A DNA stretch of 64,000 nucleotides. Source: Mesorhizobium norvegicum. GTDB taxonomy: Bacteria > Pseudomonadota > Alphaproteobacteria > Rhizobiales > Rhizobiaceae. The notes beneath the pieces are model-generated. The model did not search any database. It saw only the letters and a list, made by a program, of their open reading frames with translations, and was not told the DNA's origin. The translations under genes were made by a program, and so were the position numbers. Below, one piece after another: positions 24,397 to 32,852 of this stretch. The stretch is from positions 1 to 64,000 of the forward strand of contig NZ_SMYZ01000053.1 in NCBI RefSeq assembly GCF_004919685.1, written 5' to 3'. The stretch's first letter is position 1; each line of letters opens with the position of its first letter.

Positions 24397-25428
24397 ATGG
24401 CACTTGCCAGGGGCCGGCGCACCGATCGCCGCATCGACTATTGGCCGGGCTTCGTCGACGCGCTGTCGACGCTGCTGCTGGCGATCATGTTCCTGCTCAC
24501 GGTTTTCGTGCTGGCGCAATTCCTGCTCGGCCGCGAAATCTCCGGCAAGGACACGGCGCTCTCGCGCCTCAACTCGCAGATCAACGAGCTGACCCAGCTT
24601 CTGGCGCTGGAGCGCTCGACGGCGCAGGACAAGGATGATTCGCTGGCCAATCTGCAGGCATCACTATCGGCGGCTGAAGCGGAAAAGAGCCGGCTCGAAC
24701 AATTGCTGGCGCAAGGTGCGGGCGCCGGCGACGCCGCCAACCAACGCGCCGCGGCACTGGGCGGCGAACTCGACAGCCAGCGCCAGATCAGCCAGCAGGC
24801 GCTGAGCCAGGTCGAGATCCTCAACCAGCAGATCGCCGCGCTGCGCAAGCAGATCGGCGCGCTCGAGGATGCGCTCAACGTCTCCGAAACCCGCGACCGC
24901 GATTCCAACACCAAGATCGCCGATCTCGGCCGCCGCCTGAACGTCGCACTTGCGCAGCGTGTGCAGGAATTGAACCGATACCGCTCCGACTTCTTCGGCC
25001 GCTTGCGCGAAATCCTCGCCGACCGCGAGAACATCCGCATCGTCGGCGACCGCTTCGTGTTCCAGTCCGAGGTGCTGTTCCCGACCGGCTCCGAGGTGAT
25101 CAACGATGCCGGCAAGGTCGAGATGAAGAAACTCGCCGACGCCATCATCGAGCTGCAGAAGGAAATCCCGCCCGAGATCAACTGGGTGCTGCGCGTCGAC
25201 GGCCATACCGACAACAAGCCGCTCTCCGGCACCGGCCGCTACCGCGACAACTGGGAGCTGTCGACGGCGCGCTCGACCTCGGTGGTGAAGTTCCTGATCG
25301 AGAATGGCGTCCCAGCCAACCGCCTGGTCGCCGCCGGTTTCGGCGAGTTCCAGCCGCTCGATGCCGCCGACACCGAAGAGGCGCGCAACAAGAACCGCCG
25401 TATTGAACTGAAGCTCACTGAACGTTGA
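24397..25428 (+). CDS. MotB-like peptidoglycan-binding stator protein
   Basis: Protein of 343 residues: one N-terminal membrane helix with a buried Asp (D21 in YWPGFVDALSTLLLAIMF), the position of the proton-carrying Asp of MotB. A long coiled coil follows (about 45-190, rich in LNQQIAALRKQIGALE heptads), then a C-terminal OmpA/MotB domain (about 215-340; LRVDGHTDNKPLSGTGRYRDNWELS) that binds peptidoglycan. Its ATG is one base after the channel gene. The arrangement resembles ZorA/ZorB of Zorya defence systems and flagellar stators, but no ZorC/D/E-like or flagellar gene is present. Role unknown. Confidence 0.85.
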   Translation: MALARGRRTDRRIDYWPGFVDALSTLLLAIMFLLTVFVLAQFLLGREISGKDTALSRLNSQINELTQLLALERSTAQDKDDSLANLQASLSAAEAEKSRLEQLLAQGAGAGDAANQRAAALGGELDSQRQISQQALSQVEILNQQIAALRKQIGALEDALNVSETRDRDSNTKIADLGRRLNVALAQRVQELNRYRSDFFGRLREILADRENIRIVGDRFVFQSEVLFPTGSEVINDAGKVEMKKLADAIIELQKEIPPEINWVLRVDGHTDNKPLSGTGRYRDNWELSTARSTSVVKFLIENGVPANRLVAAGFGEFQPLDAADTEEARNKNRRIELKLTER

Positions 25429-25677
25429 TCCATCATCACGCGAACTCACGCGAATTTGTTCGTCGGCTCAACTCTAGGGCGCAGATCGAGGCCGGCAAGG
25501 CCTGAAAAGATTATCTTTTTTTAATTACACATTGTCGCAGGGCGGTCCTAGCTTCCCGCCCGGGCCGAGAACCGCCGGCGATGAATCCCCCTCGTCGCGA
25601 CACGACGGAACCCGACGGCCCACGGCCAGAAGGCGGGCGGAACGACCGCCGCCTTCCTCTACAAGAGGAGACGCGTG

Positions 25678-26115
25678 ATGCGCTCTTTCACTCCCAAGAC
25701 CTCGCTCAGAACTGCAACACTCACGGCGTTCCTCATCGCCGTTCCGCTTGCCGGCGCCTATGCCGCGGGCCATCACAACAAGGGCGCTCTCGACGCGAGC
25801 GACCCGATTGACATGACTGGCCCGCGTGTCGAGGCGCTCATCGAACAGGTGCAGGGCGTCCATCAGGGTATCGTGGACGCAAGACAGGCCAACAACATTA
25901 CGCCGGCCGTGGCGGAGCGTCTGGAAATGCGGACCGCCCACATCAGTCAGGCGGCCGAGAAGGTTGCCGCATCCGATCACGGCAGGATACCGGCCGCGCA
26001 ATACCATGACCTGCTGCGCCGCCTCGACAATGTCGACCAGCGGCTGAGGCTCGATACCGGCAGCGGTTTCCTGATGGGCGATGGCGCCGACGGCGGAAGC
26101 TACCCGAACGGCTGA
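25678..26115 (+). CDS. Exported protein of unknown function
   Basis: Protein of 145 residues with a signal peptide (TATLTAFLIAVPLAGAYAAG) and a helical body (VEALIEQVQGVHQGIVDARQ, VAERLEMRTAHISQAAEKVA, LLRRLDNVDQRLRL). I do not recognise the family. ATG at 25678 has AGGAG seven bases upstream; GTG 25675 is an alternative. A clear terminator follows, so it is probably monocistronic. The 249 bases upstream hold no other gene. Confidence 0.7.
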   Translation: MRSFTPKTSLRTATLTAFLIAVPLAGAYAAGHHNKGALDASDPIDMTGPRVEALIEQVQGVHQGIVDARQANNITPAVAERLEMRTAHISQAAEKVAASDHGRIPAAQYHDLLRRLDNVDQRLRLDTGSGFLMGDGADGGSYPNG

Positions 26116-26156
26116 GGCCATAGTGGCTGAAACGGTCCAAGAGGAAGGGACCACCT

Positions 26157-26193
26157 GACGCCTTCGGGAGCCAATCCCGCGGGCGTCCTTTTT
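26157..26193 (+). terminator. Rho-independent terminator after the 25678 gene
   Basis: Nested stems GACGCC/GGCGTC and CGGGA/TCCCG followed by CTTTTT. It overlaps the stop codon of the convergent DUF1304 gene. Confidence 0.8.
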
Positions 26194-26545
26194 ACCAGCC
26201 AAGCCAGACCGCGATCAGGGCAACCACCGCCGGCACGGTCTGGATGAACAGGATCTTGCGGCCGACCGTGGCCGCGCCATAGAGGCCGGCAACAGCCACA
26301 CACAGCAGGAAGAACAGCTTGACCTGAAAACCGGTCGCACCGAGGTAAAGCCCCCAGATGAGGCCTGCGGCAAGGAAACCGTTGTAGAGCCCCTGATTGG
26401 CGGCGAGCACCTTCGAGGCACTGGCGAATTCGGGCGTCAGATTGAAAGCCTTGTGCCCACGCGGCGTGTCCCACAGCACCATCTCGAGATAGACGATGTA
26501 GACATGGATCAAGGCCACCAGCCCGACCAGGATGTTGCCGACCAT
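26192..26545 (-). CDS. DUF1304 family membrane protein
   Basis: Four-helix membrane protein of 117 residues; ILVGLVALIHVYIVYLEMVLWDTPRG and the following NQGLYNGFLAAGLIWGL are the DUF1304 signature. Function unknown. GGGGGAAC lies just upstream of the ATG. Monocistronic, convergent with the preceding exported protein and divergent from the carboxypeptidase. Confidence 0.88.
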   Translation of the reverse strand: MVGNILVGLVALIHVYIVYLEMVLWDTPRGHKAFNLTPEFASASKVLAANQGLYNGFLAAGLIWGLYLGATGFQVKLFFLLCVAVAGLYGAATVGRKILFIQTVPAVVALIAVWLGW

Positions 26546-26687
26546 GTTGTTCCCCCTTCATTGGTCGCCGGCAGCATTTCATACGCGGCATTGTCCGCGC
26601 AAGGTGCATTTGCCGGACGGCATGTGAGGGTTGCCAACGCATTTGCGTTGGTGTCTTTTCGCCCCGTTCCCAATCATGGAAGCCGCC

Positions 26688-28175
26688 ATGTCCTTTCAGA
26701 AACTCGATGATCTCGGCCACAAGCTCGAAGCGCTCGAGCATGCGCTGGCCATCCTCGGCGCCGACGAGGCCACCCACATGGCCGTCGGCGGTGGCGAGAA
26801 GCGTGCCGAGGCGATGTCGGCACTGGCCGGCATGTATCACACCAGGGCAACGGCGCCGGAAATCGCCGACTGGATCGCAGCGGCCGAACAGGAAGCGTTG
26901 GGTGAAGAGCAGCGCGCCGCCGTCTCGGAACTGCGGCGGCAATACACCAACCTGACCTGCCTGCCGGTCGAATTCGTCGAACGCCAGACGACTGCGCGTA
27001 TGCGTTGCGAGCAACTGTGGCGCGACCTGCGCGCCAAGAACGACTGGGCGGGCTTCCAGCCGGCACTGGAGGGCGTGGTGGCGCTGGTGCGCGAGGAGGC
27101 GGCGCTGCGTGCCGACGTGCTCGGCCTCGCCCCCTATGACGCGCTGATGGAGCAATACGATCCCGGCAACCGCACCGCCGACATCACGCCTGCGTTCACC
27201 GACCTGAAGGCTTTCCTGAAAAGCTTTGTGCCGGAGGCGCTGGCGATCCAGGACGCGCGGCTGCGCAAGCGCCCGTTGAAGCCGCTCTCAGGCACCTATG
27301 CGATCGACCGGCAGCGCGAGCTCGGCCTTGCCATGATGGCGGCGGTCGGCTTCGACCTGACGCACGGGTCGCTGTCGGTGTCGCACCATCCTTTCTGCGG
27401 CGGCGTGCCGAGCGACGTGCGCATCACCACCCGCTACAAGACGTCTGATTTCCTGTCGGCGCTAATGGGCGTGCTGCACGAGACCGGCCATGCGCTCTAC
27501 GAACAGAACCTGCCCAAGGCATGGTCGCATTGGCCGCTCGGCAAGGCGCGCGGCATGGCCGTGCATGAAAGCCAGAGCCTGTTCGTCGAAAAGCAGCTCG
27601 GCCGCAACCCGGCCTTCTGGCGCTGGGCGCTGCCGGTGGTCGAAAAGCATCTCGGCGAAGCCTGGTCGCTCGACGACATCCTGCCGCATGTGCATCGCGT
27701 CGAGCGCGGCCTGATCCGTGTCGATGCCGACGAGGTGACCTATCCCCTGCATGTCATCCTGCGCTACGAACTGGAACAGGAGCTCGTCTCGGGCAGGCTG
27801 GAGGTGGCTGATCTGCCCGAAGCCTGGGACGCCAAGATGCGCGACTATCTCGGTCTTTCCACCATCGACAATCCGGCCGACGGGCCGATGCAGGACGTGC
27901 ATTGGCCAGGGGCAGCCTTCGGCTATTTCCCCTCCTACACGCTGGGCGCGATGATGGCGGCGCAGCAATGGGCGGCGCTGACGCGGGAACACCCTTTAGC
28001 CGATGATGATCTCGCCAAAGGCAATTTCGAGGCGATCAACGACTGGCGCCGCCAAAAGATCTGGTCGCAGGCGTCACGCTGGTCGACGCCGGACCTGCTC
28101 GAACGCGCCACCGGCGAAAAGCTCAACGCCGCGTATTTCGCCGATCACCTGAAGAACCGGTACGGGAAGGCCTGA
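26688..28175 (+). CDS. M32 family metallocarboxypeptidase
   Basis: Thermostable carboxypeptidase 1-like enzyme of 495 residues. The zinc motif HETGH (residues 264-268) is intact, as are HHPFCGGVPSDVRITTRY, the family GMAVHESQS segment and the C-terminal YFPSYTLGAMMAAQQW. It removes C-terminal amino acids from peptides in the cytoplasm. ATG 26688 has GGAAG five bases upstream; ATG 26676 is an alternative. A toxin-antitoxin pair follows on the same strand. Confidence 0.95.
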   Translation: MSFQKLDDLGHKLEALEHALAILGADEATHMAVGGGEKRAEAMSALAGMYHTRATAPEIADWIAAAEQEALGEEQRAAVSELRRQYTNLTCLPVEFVERQTTARMRCEQLWRDLRAKNDWAGFQPALEGVVALVREEAALRADVLGLAPYDALMEQYDPGNRTADITPAFTDLKAFLKSFVPEALAIQDARLRKRPLKPLSGTYAIDRQRELGLAMMAAVGFDLTHGSLSVSHHPFCGGVPSDVRITTRYKTSDFLSALMGVLHETGHALYEQNLPKAWSHWPLGKARGMAVHESQSLFVEKQLGRNPAFWRWALPVVEKHLGEAWSLDDILPHVHRVERGLIRVDADEVTYPLHVILRYELEQELVSGRLEVADLPEAWDAKMRDYLGLSTIDNPADGPMQDVHWPGAAFGYFPSYTLGAMMAAQQWAALTREHPLADDDLAKGNFEAINDWRRQKIWSQASRWSTPDLLERATGEKLNAAYFADHLKNRYGKA

Positions 28176-28242
28176 CGCAGGAGCATTGCGTTTCATACCC
28201 TCAGAGCATATATTTCCGTATGAGGAATTGAGGGAACGCATC

Positions 28243-28524
28243 GTGGGAATTTCCACTCCGAAAGAACGTGCCACCTTTTCCATCGCCGCTGAAATAAAGA
28301 ACCGGCTGGAGGACGAAGTGCCGAAAAGCGAGAGATCGCGTTTCGTGGAGAAGGCAATAGATCAGGCGTTACGTGCCGTTGCGGTCAAGCGCCTTAAGAA
28401 AATGCTGGACGAGCTGCCAGGCGAATCCAGCACTCGAGGCGAGAGCACCACCGATTTCCTGCGCCTCCAGCGAATGAAGTGGGATGGCCGCCCCTTCGAC
28501 GTGCTCGAAGGCACCAAGGAATGA
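28243..28524 (+). CDS. Antitoxin partner of downstream PIN toxin
   Basis: Small protein of about 93 residues directly upstream of, and overlapping by four bases (ATGA), a VapC-like gene. It has a helical region (FSIAAEIKNRLEDEV, SERSRFVEKAIDQAL) resembling ribbon-helix-helix antitoxins and a C-terminal tail with MKWDGRPFDVLEG, typical of toxin-binding extensions. GTG 28243 has GAGGGA seven bases upstream; TTG 28186 would add 19 residues. Assignment rests mainly on context. Confidence 0.65.
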   Translation: MGISTPKERATFSIAAEIKNRLEDEVPKSERSRFVEKAIDQALRAVAVKRLKKMLDELPGESSTRGESTTDFLRLQRMKWDGRPFDVLEGTKE

Positions 28525-28952
28525 TCGTCGTGGATGCTTCCGTGTTCGTGAAGCTTCTCAAGCAAGAGGAGGACAGCAAGGCCGCACGCGATTTGGTCGA
28601 TCGCATGTTGGAGCAGGGAGAAGGTTATCTCGCTCCGTCAATAGTGTTGTATGAGGCACTATCAGCCGCCTTGCATGTCGAATTGCCGCTTGCCGTAATC
28701 GGCCAGCTTTTCGATCAGTTTCGAGAGTTGGGGCTGGCAATTGAAGAGCCGACTATCCAGGATTTGGCTACAGCCGAGAAGATTGCAACGTCAGCCTCTG
28801 CTGACAAGGGCCACCCAACTCTGTTTGACAGCATCTATCATGCAATGGCGATCGAACGTGGCGGCACTTTTGTCACGGCTGACCAGCGCCATTTTGCCAA
28901 AGCCAAACAGTTTGGCAGCGTCGTCCTACTCGCGGACTGGAAGCCGGACTGA
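28521..28952 (+). CDS. VapC-like PIN-domain toxin
   Basis: PIN-domain nuclease of 143 residues. Acidic residues sit in IVVDASVFVKLL (Asp 5), SIVLYEALSAAL (Glu about 44), TLFDSIYHAMAIE (Asp about 101) and FVTADQRHF (Asp about 119). It overlaps the antitoxin gene by four bases. Base composition is less GC-rich than in neighbouring genes, consistent with acquisition. It ends seven bases before the convergent ABC exporter stop. Confidence 0.85.
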   Translation: MIVVDASVFVKLLKQEEDSKAARDLVDRMLEQGEGYLAPSIVLYEALSAALHVELPLAVIGQLFDQFRELGLAIEEPTIQDLATAEKIATSASADKGHPTLFDSIYHAMAIERGGTFVTADQRHFAKAKQFGSVVLLADWKPD

Positions 28953-28959
28953 GCTGAGC

Positions 28960-30759
28960 TTACTCCGCCGCGCCCCTGAAAGCGCTGGCGCCGGTTTCGA
29001 ACTGCAGCTTGGCCAGCCGCGCATAGATGCCGCCCTTGGCGACCAGGCTCTGATGCGTGCCTTCCTCGACGATCGAGCCGCCATCCATGACCAGGATCCT
29101 GTCGGCCTTCAGCACCGTTGCCAGGCGGTGGGCGATGACGATGGTGGTGCGGCCCTGCATCAGGCGTTCCAGCGCCATCTGCACCAGCGTCTCGCTTTCG
29201 GCGTCGAGCGCCGAGGTGGCCTCGTCGAGCAGCAGGATCGGCGCATCGCGCAGGATGGCGCGGGCGATCGCGACCCGCTGGCGCTGGCCGCCGGACAGCG
29301 TCACGCCGCGCTCGCCGACCTGGCTGTCGTAGCCCTTTTCGAGCTTGAGGATGAATTCGTCGGCAAGCGCATCCTTCGCCGCCGTCTCGATCTCGGCCTT
29401 GCTGGCTCCCGGCCGGCCAAAGCCGATATTGTCACGCGCGGTGGCGGCAAAGATGGTGACGTCCTGCGGCACGATGGCGATGCGCTCGCGGACGGAAACG
29501 GGATCGGCCTCGCGCACGTCGACGCCGTCGATCAGGATCTTGCCGGTTTCGGGATCGTAGAAGCGCAGGATCAGCGAAAAGACCGTGCTCTTGCCGGCTC
29601 CTGACGGCCCGACGATCGCCACCGTCTCGCCGGGCATGACCTGAAAGCTCAAGCCGTGCACGGCGGCGCGGTCGGGCCTTGCCGGATAGGAGAAGGAGAC
29701 ATTGTCGAAGACGATCGCACCCTTGGCGACCGCAGGCAGCGGCTTCGGATCGGCCGGCGCTTGGATCGCCGGCTTCTCGGCCAGGATCTCGGTCAGCCGT
29801 TCGGCAGCACCCGCCGCCTGCGCAAGCTCGCCCCACACTTCCGACAACGCGCCCAGCGCGCCGGCGGCGAACACCGAATAGAGCAGGAATTGGCCGAGTG
29901 TGCCCGGCGATATCGAGCCTTCGAGCACGTCGCGCGAACCGAACCACAGCACCGCCACGACGGACGAGAAGATGGTGAAAATGGCAAAGAAGGTGAGGAA
30001 GGAGCGCGCGAAGATCGAGGAGCGCGCCGCTTCGAAAGCAGCTTCCACCGCGGCCGAGAAATGCCCGGTGACCAGCTTCTCATTGGTGAAGGCCTGCAGC
30101 GTGCGCACCGCGCCGATCTGCTCGCTGGCATAGGCGGTGGCATCGGCAAGCGTATCCTGCGCCTGTCGTGACTTGCGCCGCACCGAACGGCCGAAGGCGA
30201 CCAGCGGCAGCACGATGACGGGAATAGCGGCAATGACCAGGCCCGACAGTTTCGGGCTGGTGATCACCATCATCCCCACCGCACCGAGGCCGAGGATGAC
30301 GTTGCGCAGCGCCACCGAAGCGGTGGCCCCGACCGCGGACTTGACCTGCGTCGTGTCGGCGGCGAGCCGCGACACGATCTCACCCGACTGGGCGGTGTCG
30401 AAGAAGGAAGGCGACAGCGTCGTGACATGGGCAAAGACATCGCGGCGGATGTCGGCGACAACGCGCTCGCCTAGCGTGATGACGAAATAGTAGCGGCCGG
30501 CCGATGCCGCCGCCAGCACGGCGGCCATCGCTACCAGGGCGGCGAAATATTCGGCGATGAAGATGGTGTTGGCCGACGAGAAACCATGATCGATCATACG
30601 CCGTACGGCCAGCGGCAGCGCCAGCGTCGTTGCCGCGGCGATGACCAGCGAGATGACGGCGCCGATGACCAGCCTGCGATACTGCGTGATGTAAGGAAAC
30701 AGGCGCCTGAGCGGCTTGAGCGAGCGCCTGCGCTCGTCTGCGCTGCTGATTTGCGCCAT
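28960..30759 (-). CDS. ABC exporter, fused permease-ATPase (MsbA/HlyB type)
   Basis: Half-transporter of 599 residues: six-helix transmembrane domain (about 25-320) and nucleotide-binding domain (about 345-585) with Walker A VGPSGAGKST, Q-loop PQDVTIF, signature LSGGQRQRVAIARA, Walker B ILLLDEATSALD and H-loop IAHRLATV. The homodimer exports lipid, drug or peptide; substrate unknown. In Rhizobiales this gene is often divergent from rpmE, as here. Confidence 0.93.
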   Translation of the reverse strand: MAQISSADERRRSLKPLRRLFPYITQYRRLVIGAVISLVIAAATTLALPLAVRRMIDHGFSSANTIFIAEYFAALVAMAAVLAAASAGRYYFVITLGERVVADIRRDVFAHVTTLSPSFFDTAQSGEIVSRLAADTTQVKSAVGATASVALRNVILGLGAVGMMVITSPKLSGLVIAAIPVIVLPLVAFGRSVRRKSRQAQDTLADATAYASEQIGAVRTLQAFTNEKLVTGHFSAAVEAAFEAARSSIFARSFLTFFAIFTIFSSVVAVLWFGSRDVLEGSISPGTLGQFLLYSVFAAGALGALSEVWGELAQAAGAAERLTEILAEKPAIQAPADPKPLPAVAKGAIVFDNVSFSYPARPDRAAVHGLSFQVMPGETVAIVGPSGAGKSTVFSLILRFYDPETGKILIDGVDVREADPVSVRERIAIVPQDVTIFAATARDNIGFGRPGASKAEIETAAKDALADEFILKLEKGYDSQVGERGVTLSGGQRQRVAIARAILRDAPILLLDEATSALDAESETLVQMALERLMQGRTTIVIAHRLATVLKADRILVMDGGSIVEEGTHQSLVAKGGIYARLAKLQFETGASAFRGAAE

Positions 30760-30966
30760 CCCGATGTTTCCTCTAGCCGCCCTTAGGGTATGCGCCTCAA
30801 TATGCGCTTGCCGCGGCCTTGTGATTCAATTCCGGCTGATGTATAGGCTCGCCGACCGTTTTAGAAGCCGTGGCTCCTCAATAGCTGCGGCTTCGAGTTT
30901 TAAAAAGGGGCGCATCGACGCAGGCTTATGCCCGTCGGCAGCGCCGGCAAGCCAGGAACCGAACCC

Positions 30967-31188
30967 ATGAAGACCGACATCCATCCCGATTACCACACCA
31001 TCAAGGTCGTCATGACCGACGGCACCGAATACACGACCCGTTCGACCTGGGGCAAGGAAGGCGATACGATGAACCTCGATATCGACCCCACCACCCACCC
31101 GGCCTGGACCGGCGGCCAGCAGACCCTGCTCGACCGCGGCGGCCGCCTGTCGAAGTTCAAGAAGCGTTTCGAAGGTTTCGGCCTCTAA
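30967..31188 (+). CDS. rpmE: 50S ribosomal protein L31
   Basis: L31 of 73 residues (MKTDIHPDYHTIKVVMTDGTEY onward; WTGGQQTLLDRGGRLSKFKKRF at the end). It lacks the CxxC zinc motifs, so it is the zinc-independent but standard-length alphaproteobacterial type. Followed 24 bases later by a strong terminator. Confidence 0.97.
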   Translation: MKTDIHPDYHTIKVVMTDGTEYTTRSTWGKEGDTMNLDIDPTTHPAWTGGQQTLLDRGGRLSKFKKRFEGFGL

Positions 31189-31212
31189 GCCCGACGACCT
31201 TTTCGCAGATCG

Positions 31213-31240
31213 AAAACCCGCCCTTGTGGCGGGTTTTTTG
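31213..31240 (+). terminator. Terminator after rpmE
   Basis: Perfect 10-bp stem AAAACCCGCC / GGCGGGTTTT with loop CTTGT, followed by further Ts. It lies between rpmE and the convergent TetR gene and could work in both directions. Confidence 0.9.
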
Positions 31241-31269
31241 TTGCTTCGCAGAAGGTTCCGCTTTCACCC

Positions 31270-31911
31270 CTATTCAGCCAGCAGCTCCCTGAGCGCCATG
31301 CGCTTGTAGGCGGCGACCAGCCTGTCGCCCTCCTGCCGCTCGACAGAGATCGCCAGCCGCATGGCGGCCTCGCCCATCTGCCAGACCAGGAACGCCGTGG
31401 TTTCCAGCGCCGTCGGATCGGCCATGGGCCGTAGCCGCCTGAGCACCGCGGTGAGGAATTCGGCATTGGCGCGGCTGTCGGCGAGTTCGAGCTGGCGCAG
31501 CGCCTTGTCGGCCTGCGTGCCCGACCAGATATCGCGCATCACCGGCTCGGCCAGGAATAGCCGGTAATAGATGTCGACCAGTTCCGAAAATGCTTGGCCC
31601 AGGCCTTCGGCGTCGCCGACGCCGGCGAGCGCTGCTGAGATGCAGGCCTGGCTCTCGGCGGTGTAGCGTTCGGCCAGTGCCCAGATGATCGCCCGCTTGT
31701 CTGGAAAGAACTGGTAAAGCGAGCCGATCGACACCCCTGCCCGTTCCGCCAACTCACCCATGCGCATGGCATCGCTGCCCTGCTCGGCAATCAGCGCCGA
31801 GGCAGCGGCCAGCATGCGCTCGACCCGCTCGCGGCTGCGCTGCTGGCTGGGCGCCCGGCGCGGCGAAGCAATCTGCTCCTGCGGGGAAACCGGCGTGGCC
31901 GTGTCTTCCAT
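31270..31911 (-). CDS. TetR/AcrR family repressor
   Basis: Regulator of 213 residues. N-terminal helix-turn-helix (RERVERMLAAASALIAEQG, then GELAERAGVSIGSLYQFFPDKRAI), followed by a helical ligand-binding domain. The start at 31911 (MEDTATPVS) has GGAG six bases upstream; the frame from 31932 is less likely. It is divergent from the NmrA-like/DUF1772 pair; a 35-base palindrome between them is the likely operator. Confidence 0.92.
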   Translation of the reverse strand: MEDTATPVSPQEQIASPRRAPSQQRSRERVERMLAAASALIAEQGSDAMRMGELAERAGVSIGSLYQFFPDKRAIIWALAERYTAESQACISAALAGVGDAEGLGQAFSELVDIYYRLFLAEPVMRDIWSGTQADKALRQLELADSRANAEFLTAVLRRLRPMADPTALETTAFLVWQMGEAAMRLAISVERQEGDRLVAAYKRMALRELLAE

Positions 31912-31968
31912 GACTGACTCCAATGCCGGCAAAATCGCTTGACTCGCAAAATACGAAGGTTTATCACG

Positions 31969-32003
31969 TTTTGCAAATGTGAGGATTACTCATGTTTGTA
32001 AAA
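31969..32003. promoter_or_regulatory. Probable TetR operator
   Basis: Inverted repeat TTTTGCAAATGTGAG / CTCATGTTTGTAAAA (12 of 15 positions matching) around a 5-base spacer, midway between the divergent tetR and NmrA-like genes. TetR regulators usually bind one such site to repress both directions. Confidence 0.65.
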
Positions 32004-32017
32004 CAAGGGAAACCACC

Positions 32018-32851
32018 ATGAATAACCCGACACCGAAACCCATTCTGATCCTCGGCGGCACCGGCAAGACCGGCCGCCGCCTCGCCGAACGGCTGACCGC
32101 GCATGGCACGCCGGTGCGGATCGGTTCGCGCGCGGGCAGCCCACGCTTCGACTGGAAAGTCCCGGCGACCTGGGGTCCGGCCATGCAAGGCGTGAGTGCC
32201 GTTTACATCAGCTACTACCCCGACATCGCCGTGCCGGGCGCCGCCGAAGTCGTCGACGCCTTCGCCAAGCTTGCCGTGGCCAACGGTGTCACCCGGCTGG
32301 TGCTGCTGTCCGGCCGCGGCGAGACCGAAGCCCAGCGCGCCGAAGAGATGGTGAAAGCCTCGGGCGCTGACTGGACGATCCTGCGCTGCGCCTGGTTCTC
32401 GCAGAATTTCAGCGAAGGTTTTCTCGTCGAGCCCTTGCTGGAAGGCGAAGTAGCCTTGCCGGTCAGCAATGTCGGCGAGCCGTTCGTCGATGTCGACGAC
32501 ATCGCCGAAGCCGCCTTCGTCGCGCTGACCGAGCCAGGCCATGTCGGCCAGCTCTACGAGCTGACCGGACCGCGGCTGCTAAGCTTCGCCGACGCGGTCG
32601 CCGAGATCGCCAAGGCGGCCGGCCGCGACATCCGCTTTGTCAGGATCTCGCGTGAAGAATTCACCGCAGCGATGGCTGCGCATGAGCTGCCGCCCGAAAT
32701 CGCCTGGCTGCTCAACGAGCTGTTCACCGAAGTGCTCGACGGCCGCAACGAGACGCTGACCGACGGCGTCCAGCGCGTGCTCGGCCGTGCGCCGAAAGAC
32801 TTTTCCGCTTACGCAACCGAAACCGCCGCCACCGGCATCTGGAGCAACTGA
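32018..32851 (+). CDS. NmrA-like NAD(P)-binding protein
   Basis: Atypical short-chain dehydrogenase fold, 277 residues. The dinucleotide-binding motif ILGGTGKTGRRLAERL lies near residue 12; RLVLLSGRGETEAQRAEEMVKAS and WSQNFSEGFLVEPL-type segments match NAD(P)H-binding NmrA-like proteins. The catalytic YxxxK is absent, so a redox-sensing or reductase role is unresolved. ATG 32018 follows AAGGGAA. The next gene starts one base after its stop; both are controlled from the TetR operator. Confidence 0.85.
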   Translation: MNNPTPKPILILGGTGKTGRRLAERLTAHGTPVRIGSRAGSPRFDWKVPATWGPAMQGVSAVYISYYPDIAVPGAAEVVDAFAKLAVANGVTRLVLLSGRGETEAQRAEEMVKASGADWTILRCAWFSQNFSEGFLVEPLLEGEVALPVSNVGEPFVDVDDIAEAAFVALTEPGHVGQLYELTGPRLLSFADAVAEIAKAAGRDIRFVRISREEFTAAMAAHELPPEIAWLLNELFTEVLDGRNETLTDGVQRVLGRAPKDFSAYATETAATGIWSN

Positions 32852-32852
32852 G

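Noticed and set aside
23370..25428. A Zorya anti-phage defence system
   Set aside because: Only ZorA/ZorB-like components are present; no ZorC, ZorD or ZorE-type gene is adjacent, and the flanks are housekeeping genes.
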